A stretch of DNA of 55,111 bases. It comes from Bacteroidales bacterium (GTDB lineage Bacteria; Bacteroidota; Bacteroidia; Bacteroidales; UBA10428). The stretch covers positions 1 through 55,111 of the forward strand of contig JAFGOR010000150.1 of the NCBI GenBank assembly GCA_016926375.1, in the 5' to 3' direction. Shown here one piece after another: positions 7,293-15,910 of this stretch. Under the pieces are notes generated by a model. That model saw nothing but the letters and a program-made list of their open reading frames with translations. It was not told the DNA's origin and made no database searches. Position numbers and translations under genes: made by a program. The number at the start of each line of letters is the position of its first letter. Within the stretch, counting starts at the first letter, position 1.

Positions 7293-8174
7293 CTATGCCT
7301 TTTTGGATTGCCTGAATTCCCTAACCATTTGTTCAAACAATTCCTTGTCGTCCATATCCACCAGTTCTTCAGGGGCATCTTCCTGATCAGGTTCTTCCTT
7401 TCTCCTGGATTTATCACGGGGGTACCTGTAGATTTCCCAAATACCCTGGTTGTATTCCAGGGAGGTCAGGTTCTCCACCCAGTCTCCTGAGTTAAGATAT
7501 TGGATATGACCCACTTTAGGTACAACGATTTCTTTCATTTCAGGATGATGGATATGGCCGATTACGATGGCCTGGAATCCTTTTTGAATCGCATGTTTTG
7601 CAGCAGTATTCTCAAAATCACCAATGAATTTTACCGCAGATTTAACATTGTCTTTGATCTTTTTGGAAAAGGAAACCTTCCTCCTTCCGAACAATTGATT
7701 CACGAAATTGAGGAAGGAATTAATCAAGATCAAAGCATCATAACCCATGGCGCCCAGTTTGGCCAGCCATTTGTTATTGTGCATGATTATATCGAACACA
7801 TCACCATGGAAGAACCAGGTTTTCACGCCGTTCAGTTCCAGTTCCAGTTTATTGATGATCTCAAAGTTCCCGATCCGGAGACCTGCGAATTTGCGTAACG
7901 TTTCGTCATGATTGCCGGTGATATAATAGACCTCGCATCCTTTGGCTGCCAGGTTCAGTATTGATTTCACCACCTTCATGTGCGTGTTGGGCCAGTACCG
8001 TTTGGAGAACTGCCAGAAATCGATGATGTCACCATTCAGTATGAGCTTATCGGGTTTAATGCCCAGGAGATACTGGTTTAAGTCGTAAGCCTGAGAACCA
8101 TAGGTCCCCAGGTGAACATCGGAAATTACGACAAGCTCAACCTTGCGCCTTTTCGGTTTGACTGAAGCAATCAT
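7293..8174 (-). CDS. UDP-2,3-diacylglucosamine diphosphatase-like metallophosphoesterase
   Basis: A 293-residue protein with the complete calcineurin-like metal-binding set: DVHLG (19-23), LNGDIIDFW (46-54), GNHDE (87-91), FFHGDVFD (121-128) and GHIHHPE near residue 236. The DFW after the second motif and the middle helical region match LpxH/LpxH2-type enzymes, which hydrolyse UDP-2,3-diacylglucosamine to lipid X in lipid A synthesis at the inner membrane. Bacteroidota often carry several paralogues of this group, so assignment to the lipid A step is probable rather than certain. The last 50 residues are charged (KSRRKEEPDQEDAPEE) and look disordered. It is on the same strand as the GH26 gene, 60 bases apart, but no functional link is evident. 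Confidence 0.78.
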   Translation of the reverse strand: MIASVKPKRRKVELVVISDVHLGTYGSQAYDLNQYLLGIKPDKLILNGDIIDFWQFSKRYWPNTHMKVVKSILNLAAKGCEVYYITGNHDETLRKFAGLRIGNFEIINKLELELNGVKTWFFHGDVFDIIMHNNKWLAKLGAMGYDALILINSFLNFVNQLFGRRKVSFSKKIKDNVKSAVKFIGDFENTAAKHAIQKGFQAIVIGHIHHPEMKEIVVPKVGHIQYLNSGDWVENLTSLEYNQGIWEIYRYPRDKSRRKEEPDQEDAPEELVDMDDKELFEQMVREFRQSKKA

Positions 8175-8234
8175 ATCATGGTTAAGTTATAAATATTTTA
8201 TCAAATTTCAACTGCCGGATGTTGAAATCACATC

Positions 8235-9203
8235 TTACCAGCCGGGTAATTCATCCCTTGTCAGCACCTGGGGGGCTTCGTATAAGTTCCGGATCTCCTC
8301 CTCCGAGTTGGATTCGACAACCAGTTCGGCCCAGGGCATGAAGAAAACCCAGCGCGGTTGTTGCACCAACATTTCAGCCGTAGGCAGTTTGGCGCACTCG
8401 CCGATGGCAATGGGTTTGTCGCCGGCAACGGATAAAACTTCGTTGTACCACGAAGGGTCATAGCCTTTATCATATACATCAAAGGCAAAGACATCCCAAT
8501 ACCTGTCGCCGGGATTATAATCCGCAAAATCATGGCTCAGGTCCTGCATATCCCAAACCCAGATCAGGTTGCTCAGACCTTTTTCAACGGTGAAGTAATC
8601 GTGGGTAATGCGGTACAATTCAGCGGTGCCTTTCTGACCTTTTCTGCCGCCCCACCAGAAAGCGCCCTGGTTCATTTCGTGCAAAGGCCTGAAAAGAACC
8701 TCAACGCCGCTATCCTCGAGATCCTGTAGGTAAACGGCTATTTTGTCCATTCGATTTTTCCAGCTTGTGTTCAGGGGAGTTCCGTCAGTGATGAGTTCAG
8801 CCCACTGTTCATCCGACAGGTGGCTCATTACTCCCACCGAATCCCAGGCGCAGGGTTCGTCAAAGGCCGGATTACAGGCATGCCACATGAGGTTGATGAC
8901 AGCTCCGTTCTCCCATTGTTTTTTGGCTTCACGGATCATCAGCGGACGGTTACTGATATTCTCTTCCTGGAACAGGAAGTCCCCGCTCCACAATCCCGGA
9001 TATTTGCCGGTTATTCGGTTGATCTCATGGGTCCATTTATCGGGTATGGCATTGGGCTCCTTATTATGCTGGCCCGCAATTGTTTTTTTACCTGATATTT
9101 CATACAGGTAATCCAGGGTTTTAAAGGGTGTTTTTTTTGAGGTGGCACATCCTGAAATGAAGAGGATGCCGCAGAAATAAATCAGGAGGAAGGGCCTTTT
9201 CAT
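8235..9203 (-). CDS. Glycoside hydrolase family 26 lipoprotein (beta-mannanase-like)
   Basis: The track starts this ORF at 9266; I prefer the ATG at 9203, which gives MKRPFLLIYFCGILFISGC, a clean lipoprotein signal with Cys19. The 322-residue protein has the GH26 pattern: IAGQHNKEP (42-50), YPGLWSGDF (68-76), LMWHACNP (105-112), the acid/base Glu176 in FRPLHEMNQGAFWWGG and the nucleophile Glu269 in PIAIGEC. Most GH26 enzymes are endo-beta-1,4-mannanases. Both catalytic glutamates are present and length is normal, so it should be active at the cell surface or in the periplasm. No SusC/D pair or other carbohydrate gene is beside it, so it is not in a visible utilisation locus. A TATATTTG box at 9237-9244 fits this start. 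Confidence 0.85.
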   Translation of the reverse strand: MKRPFLLIYFCGILFISGCATSKKTPFKTLDYLYEISGKKTIAGQHNKEPNAIPDKWTHEINRITGKYPGLWSGDFLFQEENISNRPLMIREAKKQWENGAVINLMWHACNPAFDEPCAWDSVGVMSHLSDEQWAELITDGTPLNTSWKNRMDKIAVYLQDLEDSGVEVLFRPLHEMNQGAFWWGGRKGQKGTAELYRITHDYFTVEKGLSNLIWVWDMQDLSHDFADYNPGDRYWDVFAFDVYDKGYDPSWYNEVLSVAGDKPIAIGECAKLPTAEMLVQQPRWVFFMPWAELVVESNSEEEIRNLYEAPQVLTRDELPGW

Positions 9204-9236
9204 AAAAGGAAAGTTATCTTTGTTTGAAACATTGAA

Positions 9237-9244
9237 CAAATATA
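9237..9244 (-). promoter_or_regulatory. Candidate -7 box for the GH26 gene
   Basis: On the minus strand the sequence reads TATATTTG, a perfect TAnnTTTG match, 33 bases before the preferred ATG at 9203. No good TTTG is seen at the -33 distance. Confidence 0.4.
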
Positions 9245-9314
9245 ACAAGTATAAGATCATAACCATTACAGGAATTAGAGTTAATGGGTATTCAACCTGA
9301 CATTAACAAATAGC

Positions 9315-11165
9315 ATGATTTTTCGTCTTCGGAACATATGTCTTCTCTTTTGTTTTCTATCTGTTACAGCCAATGTTTATCCTGCAGTTTTCAATTGTGA
9401 AGTAATACGTTATATAACTTTTGTCGAGATCAGCCATGAAAAGCTGATCACCACAGACACCATTATCATGCGGATCAACAACCGGTCCGGTGACATTTTT
9501 TCGGCTATTGAGCTGAACTACAGCAAGGATAGTCCCATTACTGATTTATCTGCATGGATTGAAGATCAAAATGGGAAAATAATCCGTTATCTAAAAAAAC
9601 AGGAAATTACCGAATCCAGCGCAATTTCGGATGCCTCCTTCTATGAGGACAGCTATGTCAAGCGTTTTGTATTAAAACACAATGATTATCCTTACAGAAT
9701 AGGGTATACATACAAAACTACCAAAAGGCAGTTCCTGCACATTGCAAATTGGTATCCTATCCTTGGATTTGATGTGCCGACAAGACTGGCACAACTGATT
9801 TTTATATCACCTGAAAACTACCCGGTTAATATCAGGGAACATCAAATCAAACCCGCTGTCATAACCCATGCTTCAGGGATAACCCGGAAAGTATGGACTG
9901 CCGCTTATGATGGTACATTCAGTTCCGAAGTCTATTGTCCGGATATATCCGGCATTCTTCCTTCAGTAAAAATTGTACCGACGGACTTTTTTTACGGAAC
10001 CACGGGCAGTACCAAAGATTGGGAATCATTTGGCAATTGGCAGTACAGTTTGATCAATGGACTGGATGATTTGCCCCAAAATGAAAAGCTGTTTATTTCA
10101 AAGATGATTGAGGGAATTCAGGATGAAAAGGAAATTGTCAGGATTCTTTATCATTATATGCAGGATCATACACGGTACATCAACGTGTCCATGGACATAG
10201 GCGGACTTAAACCATACCCTGCCTCCTATGTTTCACAAAACAAGTATGGCGACTGTAAAGCGCTTACCAATTATATGAAGGCCTTACTGAATTATGCCGG
10301 TATCAAGTCATACTATACTCTGGTTTACGCCGGTACCCAGTCCCGCCGATTTTTAGAGGATTTTCCTTCACAACAATTCAATCATGTTATCCTGACAGTC
10401 CCGCTTGAGCATGATACGATATGGCTTGAAAATACCAATAATACCAGTCCCGTTGGATATGTGGGAACATTTATTCAAAACAGGAGCGCATTGCTTATTG
10501 ATGAAGGGAAAAGCAAAATAATCAGATTGCCTTCTTTGCAGGATTATGAAGCATTGGAAGGTAAGCATATTGACTTTTTACTTCAGAAAGGCATGAATTC
10601 CGAAATTACCATGCGGATTTCATACCGGGGCCTGGAGTTTGATCGCTTAAATGCACTTCATAACCAATATAATCTGGAAGATCAGGACCATTTCTTGAGA
10701 AAAATCCTGCCTTTCCCGAATTATGATTTGAAAACCTGGAAACTCATTCAAAAGGACCGTGATAGCAGCGTAATTACTTTTGTATCCGATCTTATATTGA
10801 AAAACATCCTGCAAAAGGCCGGTGATGAATACTATTTCGCCATTTTCCCGACCGAAATCCCTGATTTCACATCACCCAAGTTGCGAAAATTGCCGATAAA
10901 TATTCCTTATCCTATTTGTTCATCCGACACGCTGGTGTATCATTTGCCCCTTGGAACGAATAAGGTTTCAATCCCCGAGCCTGCAGACCTTTCCACCAGG
11001 TATGGGCGGTACAAAATGTCCAGTGTGAGGGAACATAACACGTTGACTGTGTACCGTGAATTCTGTTTGAATAGGGGATTTTATAGTCTGGAAGAATATC
11101 CGCAGTTGTTTGATTTTGTGTCAGCTGCTAAAACTTATGACAAACGAAAATTTATTATCCAATAA
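9315..11165 (+). CDS. DUF3857 and transglutaminase-like domain secreted protein (active-site residues present)
   Basis: A 616-residue protein with a signal peptide (residues 1-23), an N-terminal DUF3857 beta-domain (about 25-230) and a transglutaminase-like core. The core has KYGDCKALTNYMKALL with Cys314 and QFNHVILTV with His357, followed by WLENTNN where the acidic residue is expected, so the third position is Glu372 or replaced by Asn. The family is common in Bacteroidota, exported to the periplasm and functionally undefined; its fold suggests a cysteine protease or acyltransferase. It ends two bases before a second DUF3857 gene, so the two form an operon. The pairing of a catalytic-looking and a degenerate copy suggests a heteromeric or enzyme/pseudoenzyme relationship, by inference only. 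Confidence 0.82.
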   Translation: MIFRLRNICLLFCFLSVTANVYPAVFNCEVIRYITFVEISHEKLITTDTIIMRINNRSGDIFSAIELNYSKDSPITDLSAWIEDQNGKIIRYLKKQEITESSAISDASFYEDSYVKRFVLKHNDYPYRIGYTYKTTKRQFLHIANWYPILGFDVPTRLAQLIFISPENYPVNIREHQIKPAVITHASGITRKVWTAAYDGTFSSEVYCPDISGILPSVKIVPTDFFYGTTGSTKDWESFGNWQYSLINGLDDLPQNEKLFISKMIEGIQDEKEIVRILYHYMQDHTRYINVSMDIGGLKPYPASYVSQNKYGDCKALTNYMKALLNYAGIKSYYTLVYAGTQSRRFLEDFPSQQFNHVILTVPLEHDTIWLENTNNTSPVGYVGTFIQNRSALLIDEGKSKIIRLPSLQDYEALEGKHIDFLLQKGMNSEITMRISYRGLEFDRLNALHNQYNLEDQDHFLRKILPFPNYDLKTWKLIQKDRDSSVITFVSDLILKNILQKAGDEYYFAIFPTEIPDFTSPKLRKLPINIPYPICSSDTLVYHLPLGTNKVSIPEPADLSTRYGRYKMSSVREHNTLTVYREFCLNRGFYSLEEYPQLFDFVSAAKTYDKRKFIIQ

Positions 11166-11167
11166 TC

Positions 11168-13129
11168 ATGAAAAGATCACTTGTATTTTCTGTTTTGGCA
11201 TTTTCCTTTATCCTGTCAATGCAATCTCAAAATTATTTTGAGGATTTCGGGAAATTAAACATGAATGAACTCCAAATGACGACCTATAATCGGGATAACC
11301 TTGCAGAAGCAGTGGTTTTGTACGACATAGGAAAGACCCTTTTCACTACAGGTGATTTTGGAGTCCATTTTATATTTGATAGAATAGTCAGGATTAAAAT
11401 TCTGAGTAAAGCTGGTTTAAAGTACGCTGAGATTGAAATACCTTATTACATTGACAAGGATGGAATTGAGAAAATATCAGATATACAAGGGATTACATAT
11501 AATCTGGAAGGCAATACAGCAAAAATCTCGAGATTGGATCTCAAACAGGTTTATGATGAAAAGATTAATGAGAACTGGAGTCAAAAGAAATTTGCCCTGC
11601 CTGATGTGAAAGATGGTTCCGTGATCGAGTACAGGTATAGTATTGAGTCTCCATTTCTTTTTAACCTGCGTGACTGGAAATTTCAAAGCACAATCCCGGT
11701 TATATACAGTGAGTACACTGCCAGGATGATCCCCTTTTATGAGTACACCTATATACTTCAGGGTGCATCCAAATTTGATGTTTACAAAAATGTACCCGGT
11801 AATTTTAAAAATCATTATGCAACAGTGGATTATTATGACAATATCTACACATTTGGCATGAAGAATTTGCCTGCATTCAGGGATGAGGAGTTCATAACCT
11901 CAATTAATGATTACATCACGAAAATGGACTTTCAGTTATCACTGATCCGCTATCCAGGCGGATCAACACGTGAAATCATGACCACATGGCCTTTGCTGAT
12001 TCAGAGCCTACTAAAATTAAACGAGTTTGGTCTTTACATGAAGTCAATTGCAAAATCTTCTGATGAGTTACTCGGTACTTTGGCACTTGAATCAAAATCA
12101 AATGAAGATAAAACTAAGGCAATATTAAACTACATTAAATCTAACTATAATTGGGACGGTTATTCCAGCAAGTATGCCAACAAATCAACCAAGGAGTTTT
12201 TAAAAACAAGAACCGGAAATAGCGCCAATATTAACCTCTTTCTGGCTTCCATGTTAAGTGCGGCCGGCATCGAGGCCTACCCGGTATTGTTAAGTACCAG
12301 GGATCATGGAAAAATTCCGGTAGATTATCCGTTTGAACAATTCCTCAATTACGTGATAGTCCTTGCTAAAATTGACAATAAGGAAATCCTGCTGGATGCT
12401 ACTGAACCACTCAGTCCCTTTGGAATGCTTCCTGCCAGGTGCATCAATGAGAAAGGACTCATTGTTAACAAGGAAAAAACCGAATGGATTCAACTTGTTG
12501 ACAAAGGCGTTTCTGAAGAGGCAGATTCAGTTTTTATCACTTTTAATGAAACCCTCGATAGCGCTTTTGCAGATATTCATGTTCAATCACTTGGGCATAA
12601 GGCTTTGGAACTCAGAAGGTCTTATCACAATGATGCGGACAATTTAAAGGAATATTGTATGAAAGATGGAATTGAATTACAGGGTGGTATTGCAGTAAAG
12701 AATGAACAGTCCATTGAAAACCCTTTTTTATTTGATTATAAGGTGAAAACGGGTGTAGAGATTCTCGGAGATAAATTGTTGGTTACAGTTTTCCCCGGAC
12801 TGACTCCTTCGCAAAATCCGTTAAAAGTGGGATTCAGATCATACCCGGTTGATATGGTTTATCCCAATTCAAATAGTTTTAAGGCTATCATTGATATTCC
12901 CAAAGGGTATCGGTTTAATGAAGGTAAAAAGAATGTGTCTGTTGACAACGCATTGGTAAATATTCAATACCAGGTTGAAAGTACGGCTGCGCAGTTGAAT
13001 ATAACCGGATCATACACTTTTAAAAAGCCGGTTTATCTGCCGCATGAATACTATGATCTGAAAAGTTATTTCACCACCATTATAGAAACCTTTAATAATA
13101 AATTGATGCTTGTAAAAGCTTCCACATAA
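11168..13129 (+). CDS. DUF3857/transglutaminase-like secreted protein with substituted catalytic residues
   Basis: A 653-residue protein with signal peptide MKRSLVFSVLAFSFILSMQS, a DUF3857 domain (about 30-270) and a transglutaminase-like core ending in a C-terminal beta domain. At the position of the catalytic Cys the motif is RTGNSANINLFLASML, so Ser352 replaces Cys. At the His position it is QFLNYVIVL, so Tyr395 replaces His. The acidic residue Asp410 in LLDATEP is kept. Transglutaminase chemistry is therefore not expected. I recall that a subgroup of Bacteroidota DUF3857 proteins has this GNSA-type motif, so the change is probably a lineage trait and not recent decay; the reading frame is intact. 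Likely roles are binding or scaffolding in the periplasm beside its upstream paralogue. Confidence 0.8.
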   Translation: MKRSLVFSVLAFSFILSMQSQNYFEDFGKLNMNELQMTTYNRDNLAEAVVLYDIGKTLFTTGDFGVHFIFDRIVRIKILSKAGLKYAEIEIPYYIDKDGIEKISDIQGITYNLEGNTAKISRLDLKQVYDEKINENWSQKKFALPDVKDGSVIEYRYSIESPFLFNLRDWKFQSTIPVIYSEYTARMIPFYEYTYILQGASKFDVYKNVPGNFKNHYATVDYYDNIYTFGMKNLPAFRDEEFITSINDYITKMDFQLSLIRYPGGSTREIMTTWPLLIQSLLKLNEFGLYMKSIAKSSDELLGTLALESKSNEDKTKAILNYIKSNYNWDGYSSKYANKSTKEFLKTRTGNSANINLFLASMLSAAGIEAYPVLLSTRDHGKIPVDYPFEQFLNYVIVLAKIDNKEILLDATEPLSPFGMLPARCINEKGLIVNKEKTEWIQLVDKGVSEEADSVFITFNETLDSAFADIHVQSLGHKALELRRSYHNDADNLKEYCMKDGIELQGGIAVKNEQSIENPFLFDYKVKTGVEILGDKLLVTVFPGLTPSQNPLKVGFRSYPVDMVYPNSNSFKAIIDIPKGYRFNEGKKNVSVDNALVNIQYQVESTAAQLNITGSYTFKKPVYLPHEYYDLKSYFTTIIETFNNKLMLVKAST

Positions 13130-13222
13130 GTGTTCTCATCAATGCCATTTTAAATAGCAAGGAAACCATGTTTTTTTGAATTAATATCGCAATTTTGCCT
13201 TTCAGCGATAGAGTATGATAGC

Positions 13223-13984
13223 ATGATCACTATATGTGCGATAGCTTCGGGGAGCAACGGGAATTGCTATTACATTGGCAATGAAAGGGATGCTGTTCTT
13301 GTGGATGCGGGTATCTCTGCGCGCCAGGTCATCGCCAGGATGCGTCAGCGGAATTTAATGCCGGAAAAAATCAAAGCCATATTGATTTCTCATGAACATG
13401 CTGATCATACCAGGGGAGCGCGTGTTATGAGTAAAAAGCTGATGGTGCCGGTATACATGACCTCAAGGACTTACATGGCCTTGTATCCCCATCACCGGCC
13501 TATGGCGCCCCGATTTTTTGAGCCCGGCCCTGAAATCAGCATCGGGTCCTTTCGCATATTTCCTTTTTTGAAAAGCCATGATGCCGCCGAACCCTGTTCT
13601 TTCAGAATAGAGCACAACGGATTGAATATTGGTGTTTTCACCGATATTGGCGCACCCTGCGAGAATGTAAGAAATCACCTGGGCCTGTGCCACGCGCTTT
13701 TCCTTGAAACCAATTACGACGAAAAAATGTTATGGGAAGGAAGCTATCCCTGGCCGCTGAAGAGAAGAATCGGTTCCGATCACGGTCACCTGTCCAATGA
13801 CCAGGCATTTGAACTTTTGAAAAACCATTCGGGTCAGCAGTTGCAGACGGTATTTCTCAGTCACCTGTCTGCAGAAAACAATACATTGGAAATTGCTTCA
13901 AACCGGTTTGAGGAGTTAAGAGGTAAATTTGAAATTCGCCTGACCTCGAGGTATGACGCGGGGGAAGTGGTGTTTTTAAAGTAA
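13223..13984 (+). CDS. MBL-fold metallohydrolase, YycJ/VicX-like
   Basis: A 253-residue cytoplasmic protein with the metallo-beta-lactamase signature HEHADH (57-62) after AILIS, an upstream VLVDAG, a third ligand region around SHDAAEPCSFRI, GVFTDIG, and a late SHLSAENN segment. The opening ICAIASGSNGNCYYIG and overall length match the YycJ/VicX group of MBL hydrolases; some members have 5'-exonuclease activity linked to DNA repair. All metal ligands seem intact. It is a single gene that converges on the aminotransferase, with an inverted repeat array between them. Function beyond the fold is inferred. Confidence 0.82.
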   Translation: MITICAIASGSNGNCYYIGNERDAVLVDAGISARQVIARMRQRNLMPEKIKAILISHEHADHTRGARVMSKKLMVPVYMTSRTYMALYPHHRPMAPRFFEPGPEISIGSFRIFPFLKSHDAAEPCSFRIEHNGLNIGVFTDIGAPCENVRNHLGLCHALFLETNYDEKMLWEGSYPWPLKRRIGSDHGHLSNDQAFELLKNHSGQQLQTVFLSHLSAENNTLEIASNRFEELRGKFEIRLTSRYDAGEVVFLK

Positions 13985-13986
13985 AT

Positions 13987-14060
13987 AGGTGATTAGGTGA
14001 ATAAGTAATGAGGTTTCCTCACCTAATCACCTAATCACCTAATCACCTAATCACTTCATT
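13987..14060. repeat. Inverted repeat built from 8-bp tandem copies at a convergent junction
   Basis: Four exact tandem copies of TCACCTAA (14019-14050) follow a left arm AGGTGATTAGGTGA (13987-14000), which is their reverse complement; AGTAATGA and TCATTACT extend the pairing. The whole 74-base gap between the MBL and aminotransferase stops is taken up by this structure, which could serve as a bidirectional terminator. Confidence 0.75.
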
Positions 14061-15261
14061 ACTTACTACTTCTCCCAGGGTAATCCTCCAATCCCCTCTT
14101 CAAACATTCCATGGCATTTTGGAGATCATCGATTTTGAGCACGTAGGCAATCCGCACTTCCTGTTTTCCCAGTCCGGGTGTTTTATAAAATCCCGAACCC
14201 GGCGCCAGCATAACGGTTTGCCTGTTGTATTCAAATTCCTGCAACAACCACATCGCAAATTTCTCAGCATCGTCTACGGGCAGTTTTACCATGGTATAAA
14301 AGGCTCCTTTGGGCGTAGGGCAAACAACACCCGGTATATCATTCAGGGCTTTTACAAGGTAATTTCTTCGTTCGAGAAATTCATTGAAAATATAATCATT
14401 GTATTCAGGAGGCGAATCCAGGGCAGCCTCAGCGGCAAGCTGTCCGATATTAGGAGGACAAAGGCGTGCCTGGCCGAACTTAAGCGCAGTCGCTATCAGT
14501 TCGCGGTTACGGGAGGCTATAACGCCAACACGCAGGCCTGTTGCACTGTATCTTTTAGATACTGAATCCAGCAGCACCAGGTGTTCATCAACTCCTTCCA
14601 GCAGCATGGATGACTTTACGGATTTACTGTCGTAGGAAAGTTCCCGGTAGACTTCATCACACAGGAAGAACAGGTTATGCTTTATGGCCAGGTCCCTGAT
14701 CTGTTCCAGTTCGCTCCAGGAATAGAGGTAACCTGTAGGATTATTCGGGTTGCATATGAGCACGGCACGTGTTCGGGGAGTGATCTTCTTTTCGAACTCA
14801 GCAACTGGTGGCAGGGCAAAACCATTTTCTATGAAAGAAGTAACCGGTATAACAGTCACATCAGCTGCAATGGCAAAACTTAAATAATTGGCATAGAAGG
14901 GTTCGGGCACAATAATTTCATCCCCGGAATTCAGGCAGGCAAGCAGGGCGAAAGTAATGGCTTCCGAACCACCGGTAGTGACCAGAATATCCTGGTAATC
15001 AAGATTTACGCCAATTTTTTTATAAAAGTCGGCAAATTTGCGCCGCAATGATTCATTACCCGCGCTGTGTCCGTATTCAATAATGTTGGTGCCGATATTC
15101 CGGATGGCTTCAAGCGCATTGGGTGAGGTAAGAAGATCAGGTTGACCTATATTCAGGCGAAAAACATGGCATCCTCGTCTGGCAGCACTCTCGGCCAGTG
15201 GCACCAGCCTTCGGATGGGCGAGCTTGGCATCAGCTGGCCACGTTTGGATATCTCGGGCAT
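14059..15261 (-). CDS. PLP-dependent aminotransferase, class I (aspartate/aromatic type)
   Basis: A 400-residue fold-type I aminotransferase. Visible: RLNIGQPDLLTS (35-46), YGHSAGNESLR, the cofactor loop TTGGSEAI (95-102), NPNNPTG (171-177) with the PLP-ring Asn, CDEVYREL with Asp202, the Schiff-base lysine Lys236 in LDSVSKRYSATGLRVG, and a C-terminal VRIAYVL carrying the substrate-carboxylate Arg. The class transfers amino groups between aspartate or aromatic amino acids and 2-oxoglutarate in the cytoplasm; exact substrate cannot be set from sequence. It is 43 bases downstream of the DUF1573 gene on the same strand, so they may be cotranscribed. Confidence 0.86.
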   Translation of the reverse strand: MPEISKRGQLMPSSPIRRLVPLAESAARRGCHVFRLNIGQPDLLTSPNALEAIRNIGTNIIEYGHSAGNESLRRKFADFYKKIGVNLDYQDILVTTGGSEAITFALLACLNSGDEIIVPEPFYANYLSFAIAADVTVIPVTSFIENGFALPPVAEFEKKITPRTRAVLICNPNNPTGYLYSWSELEQIRDLAIKHNLFFLCDEVYRELSYDSKSVKSSMLLEGVDEHLVLLDSVSKRYSATGLRVGVIASRNRELIATALKFGQARLCPPNIGQLAAEAALDSPPEYNDYIFNEFLERRNYLVKALNDIPGVVCPTPKGAFYTMVKLPVDDAEKFAMWLLQEFEYNRQTVMLAPGSGFYKTPGLGKQEVRIAYVLKIDDLQNAMECLKRGLEDYPGRSSK

Positions 15262-15304
15262 GGAAATTATGTATTTATTTAAAAATGTTGTGATAATGCA
15301 GTAC

Positions 15305-15718
15305 TTATTTTTTTTCTGGCTCTTCTACTTTCCCCTTGATGACGAGGACATAAGGCTTATCGCTGGCATTGCAATAAACGGAGATTGATTTTGAGAAACT
15401 GCCTGTGATTCGTGTGTTGTAGCTTACTTTTATTCTGCCTTCCTCACCTTTATCAATGGGTTTTTTGGGCCATTCGGGTACTGTGCAGCCACAAGACGAC
15501 CGGACATTGTTCAATACAAGCGGAATCTTCCCCGTATTTCTGAACACAAATTCGTATGTGCCATCTCCGCCCCGTGGTATGGTTCCGTAATCATGTTCCG
15601 TGGTCACAAACTCAATGGCTGCGCCTTTGGATTGACTTTCAGCAGGCTGTGCCGATTGTGAACAACTCATGGTGAAAAAGAAGGCTGCCAGAACGTTAAT
15701 CAAAAGAAATTTTCTCAT
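15305..15718 (-). CDS. DUF1573 lipoprotein
   Basis: A 137-residue lipoprotein precursor with signal MRKFLLINVLAAFFFTMSC and lipidation Cys19. The mature domain (about 35-131) is an immunoglobulin-like DUF1573 fold: HDYGTIPRGG, YEFVFRNTGKIPL and the conserved SSCGCTVPEWPKKPI, then KGEEGRIKVSYNT. These proteins are abundant in Bacteroidota and resemble ASPM/SPD-2/hydin-type Ig domains; specific function is unknown. It precedes the aminotransferase gene and a TAATTTTG box sits 29 bases upstream of its start. Confidence 0.85.
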   Translation of the reverse strand: MRKFLLINVLAAFFFTMSCSQSAQPAESQSKGAAIEFVTTEHDYGTIPRGGDGTYEFVFRNTGKIPLVLNNVRSSCGCTVPEWPKKPIDKGEEGRIKVSYNTRITGSFSKSISVYCNASDKPYVLVIKGKVEEPEKK

Positions 15719-15746
15719 GTTCCAATAGTATAAATGCGAGTTCCTG

Positions 15747-15754
15747 CAAAATTA
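15747..15754 (-). promoter_or_regulatory. Candidate -7 box for the DUF1573 gene
   Basis: Minus-strand TAATTTTG matches TAnnTTTG and lies 29 bases upstream of the ATG. A good -33 TTTG was not found at the usual spacing. Confidence 0.38.
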
Positions 15755-15861
15755 ATGGATTTCAACAAATTCCATTCAGGAACTATTAAAATATTAAGTC
15801 TGGCATCTGGTTGCTTTTACCTGAAATCCATATTATCTGCAGGTTAATCAGCGAAAAATCC

Positions 15862-15869
15862 TATTTTTG
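15862..15869 (+). promoter_or_regulatory. Candidate -7 box for valS
   Basis: TATTTTTG matches TAnnTTTG. A transcript starting about 7 bases later would leave almost no leader before the ATG at 15881 but about 35 bases before the ATG at 15911, which helps choose the latter as the valS start. Confidence 0.42.
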
Positions 15870-15910
15870 TCAGGTTTTTAATGAGCAGTTTAACAGAAAA
15901 ACAGGCAGAG

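Noticed and set aside
6935-7417. 160-aa minus-strand ORF
   Set aside because: Spans the ends of two well-supported genes in other frames; no recognisable domain.
12290-12493. Frameshift or decay in the second DUF3857 gene
   Set aside because: The frame is intact over 653 codons and the domain pattern is continuous; only the catalytic residues differ.
14019-14050. TCACCTAA tandem array as CRISPR or centromere-like iteron
   Set aside because: Units are only 8 bp with no spacers, no parAB or replication gene nearby; its complementary left arm explains it better as a hairpin.
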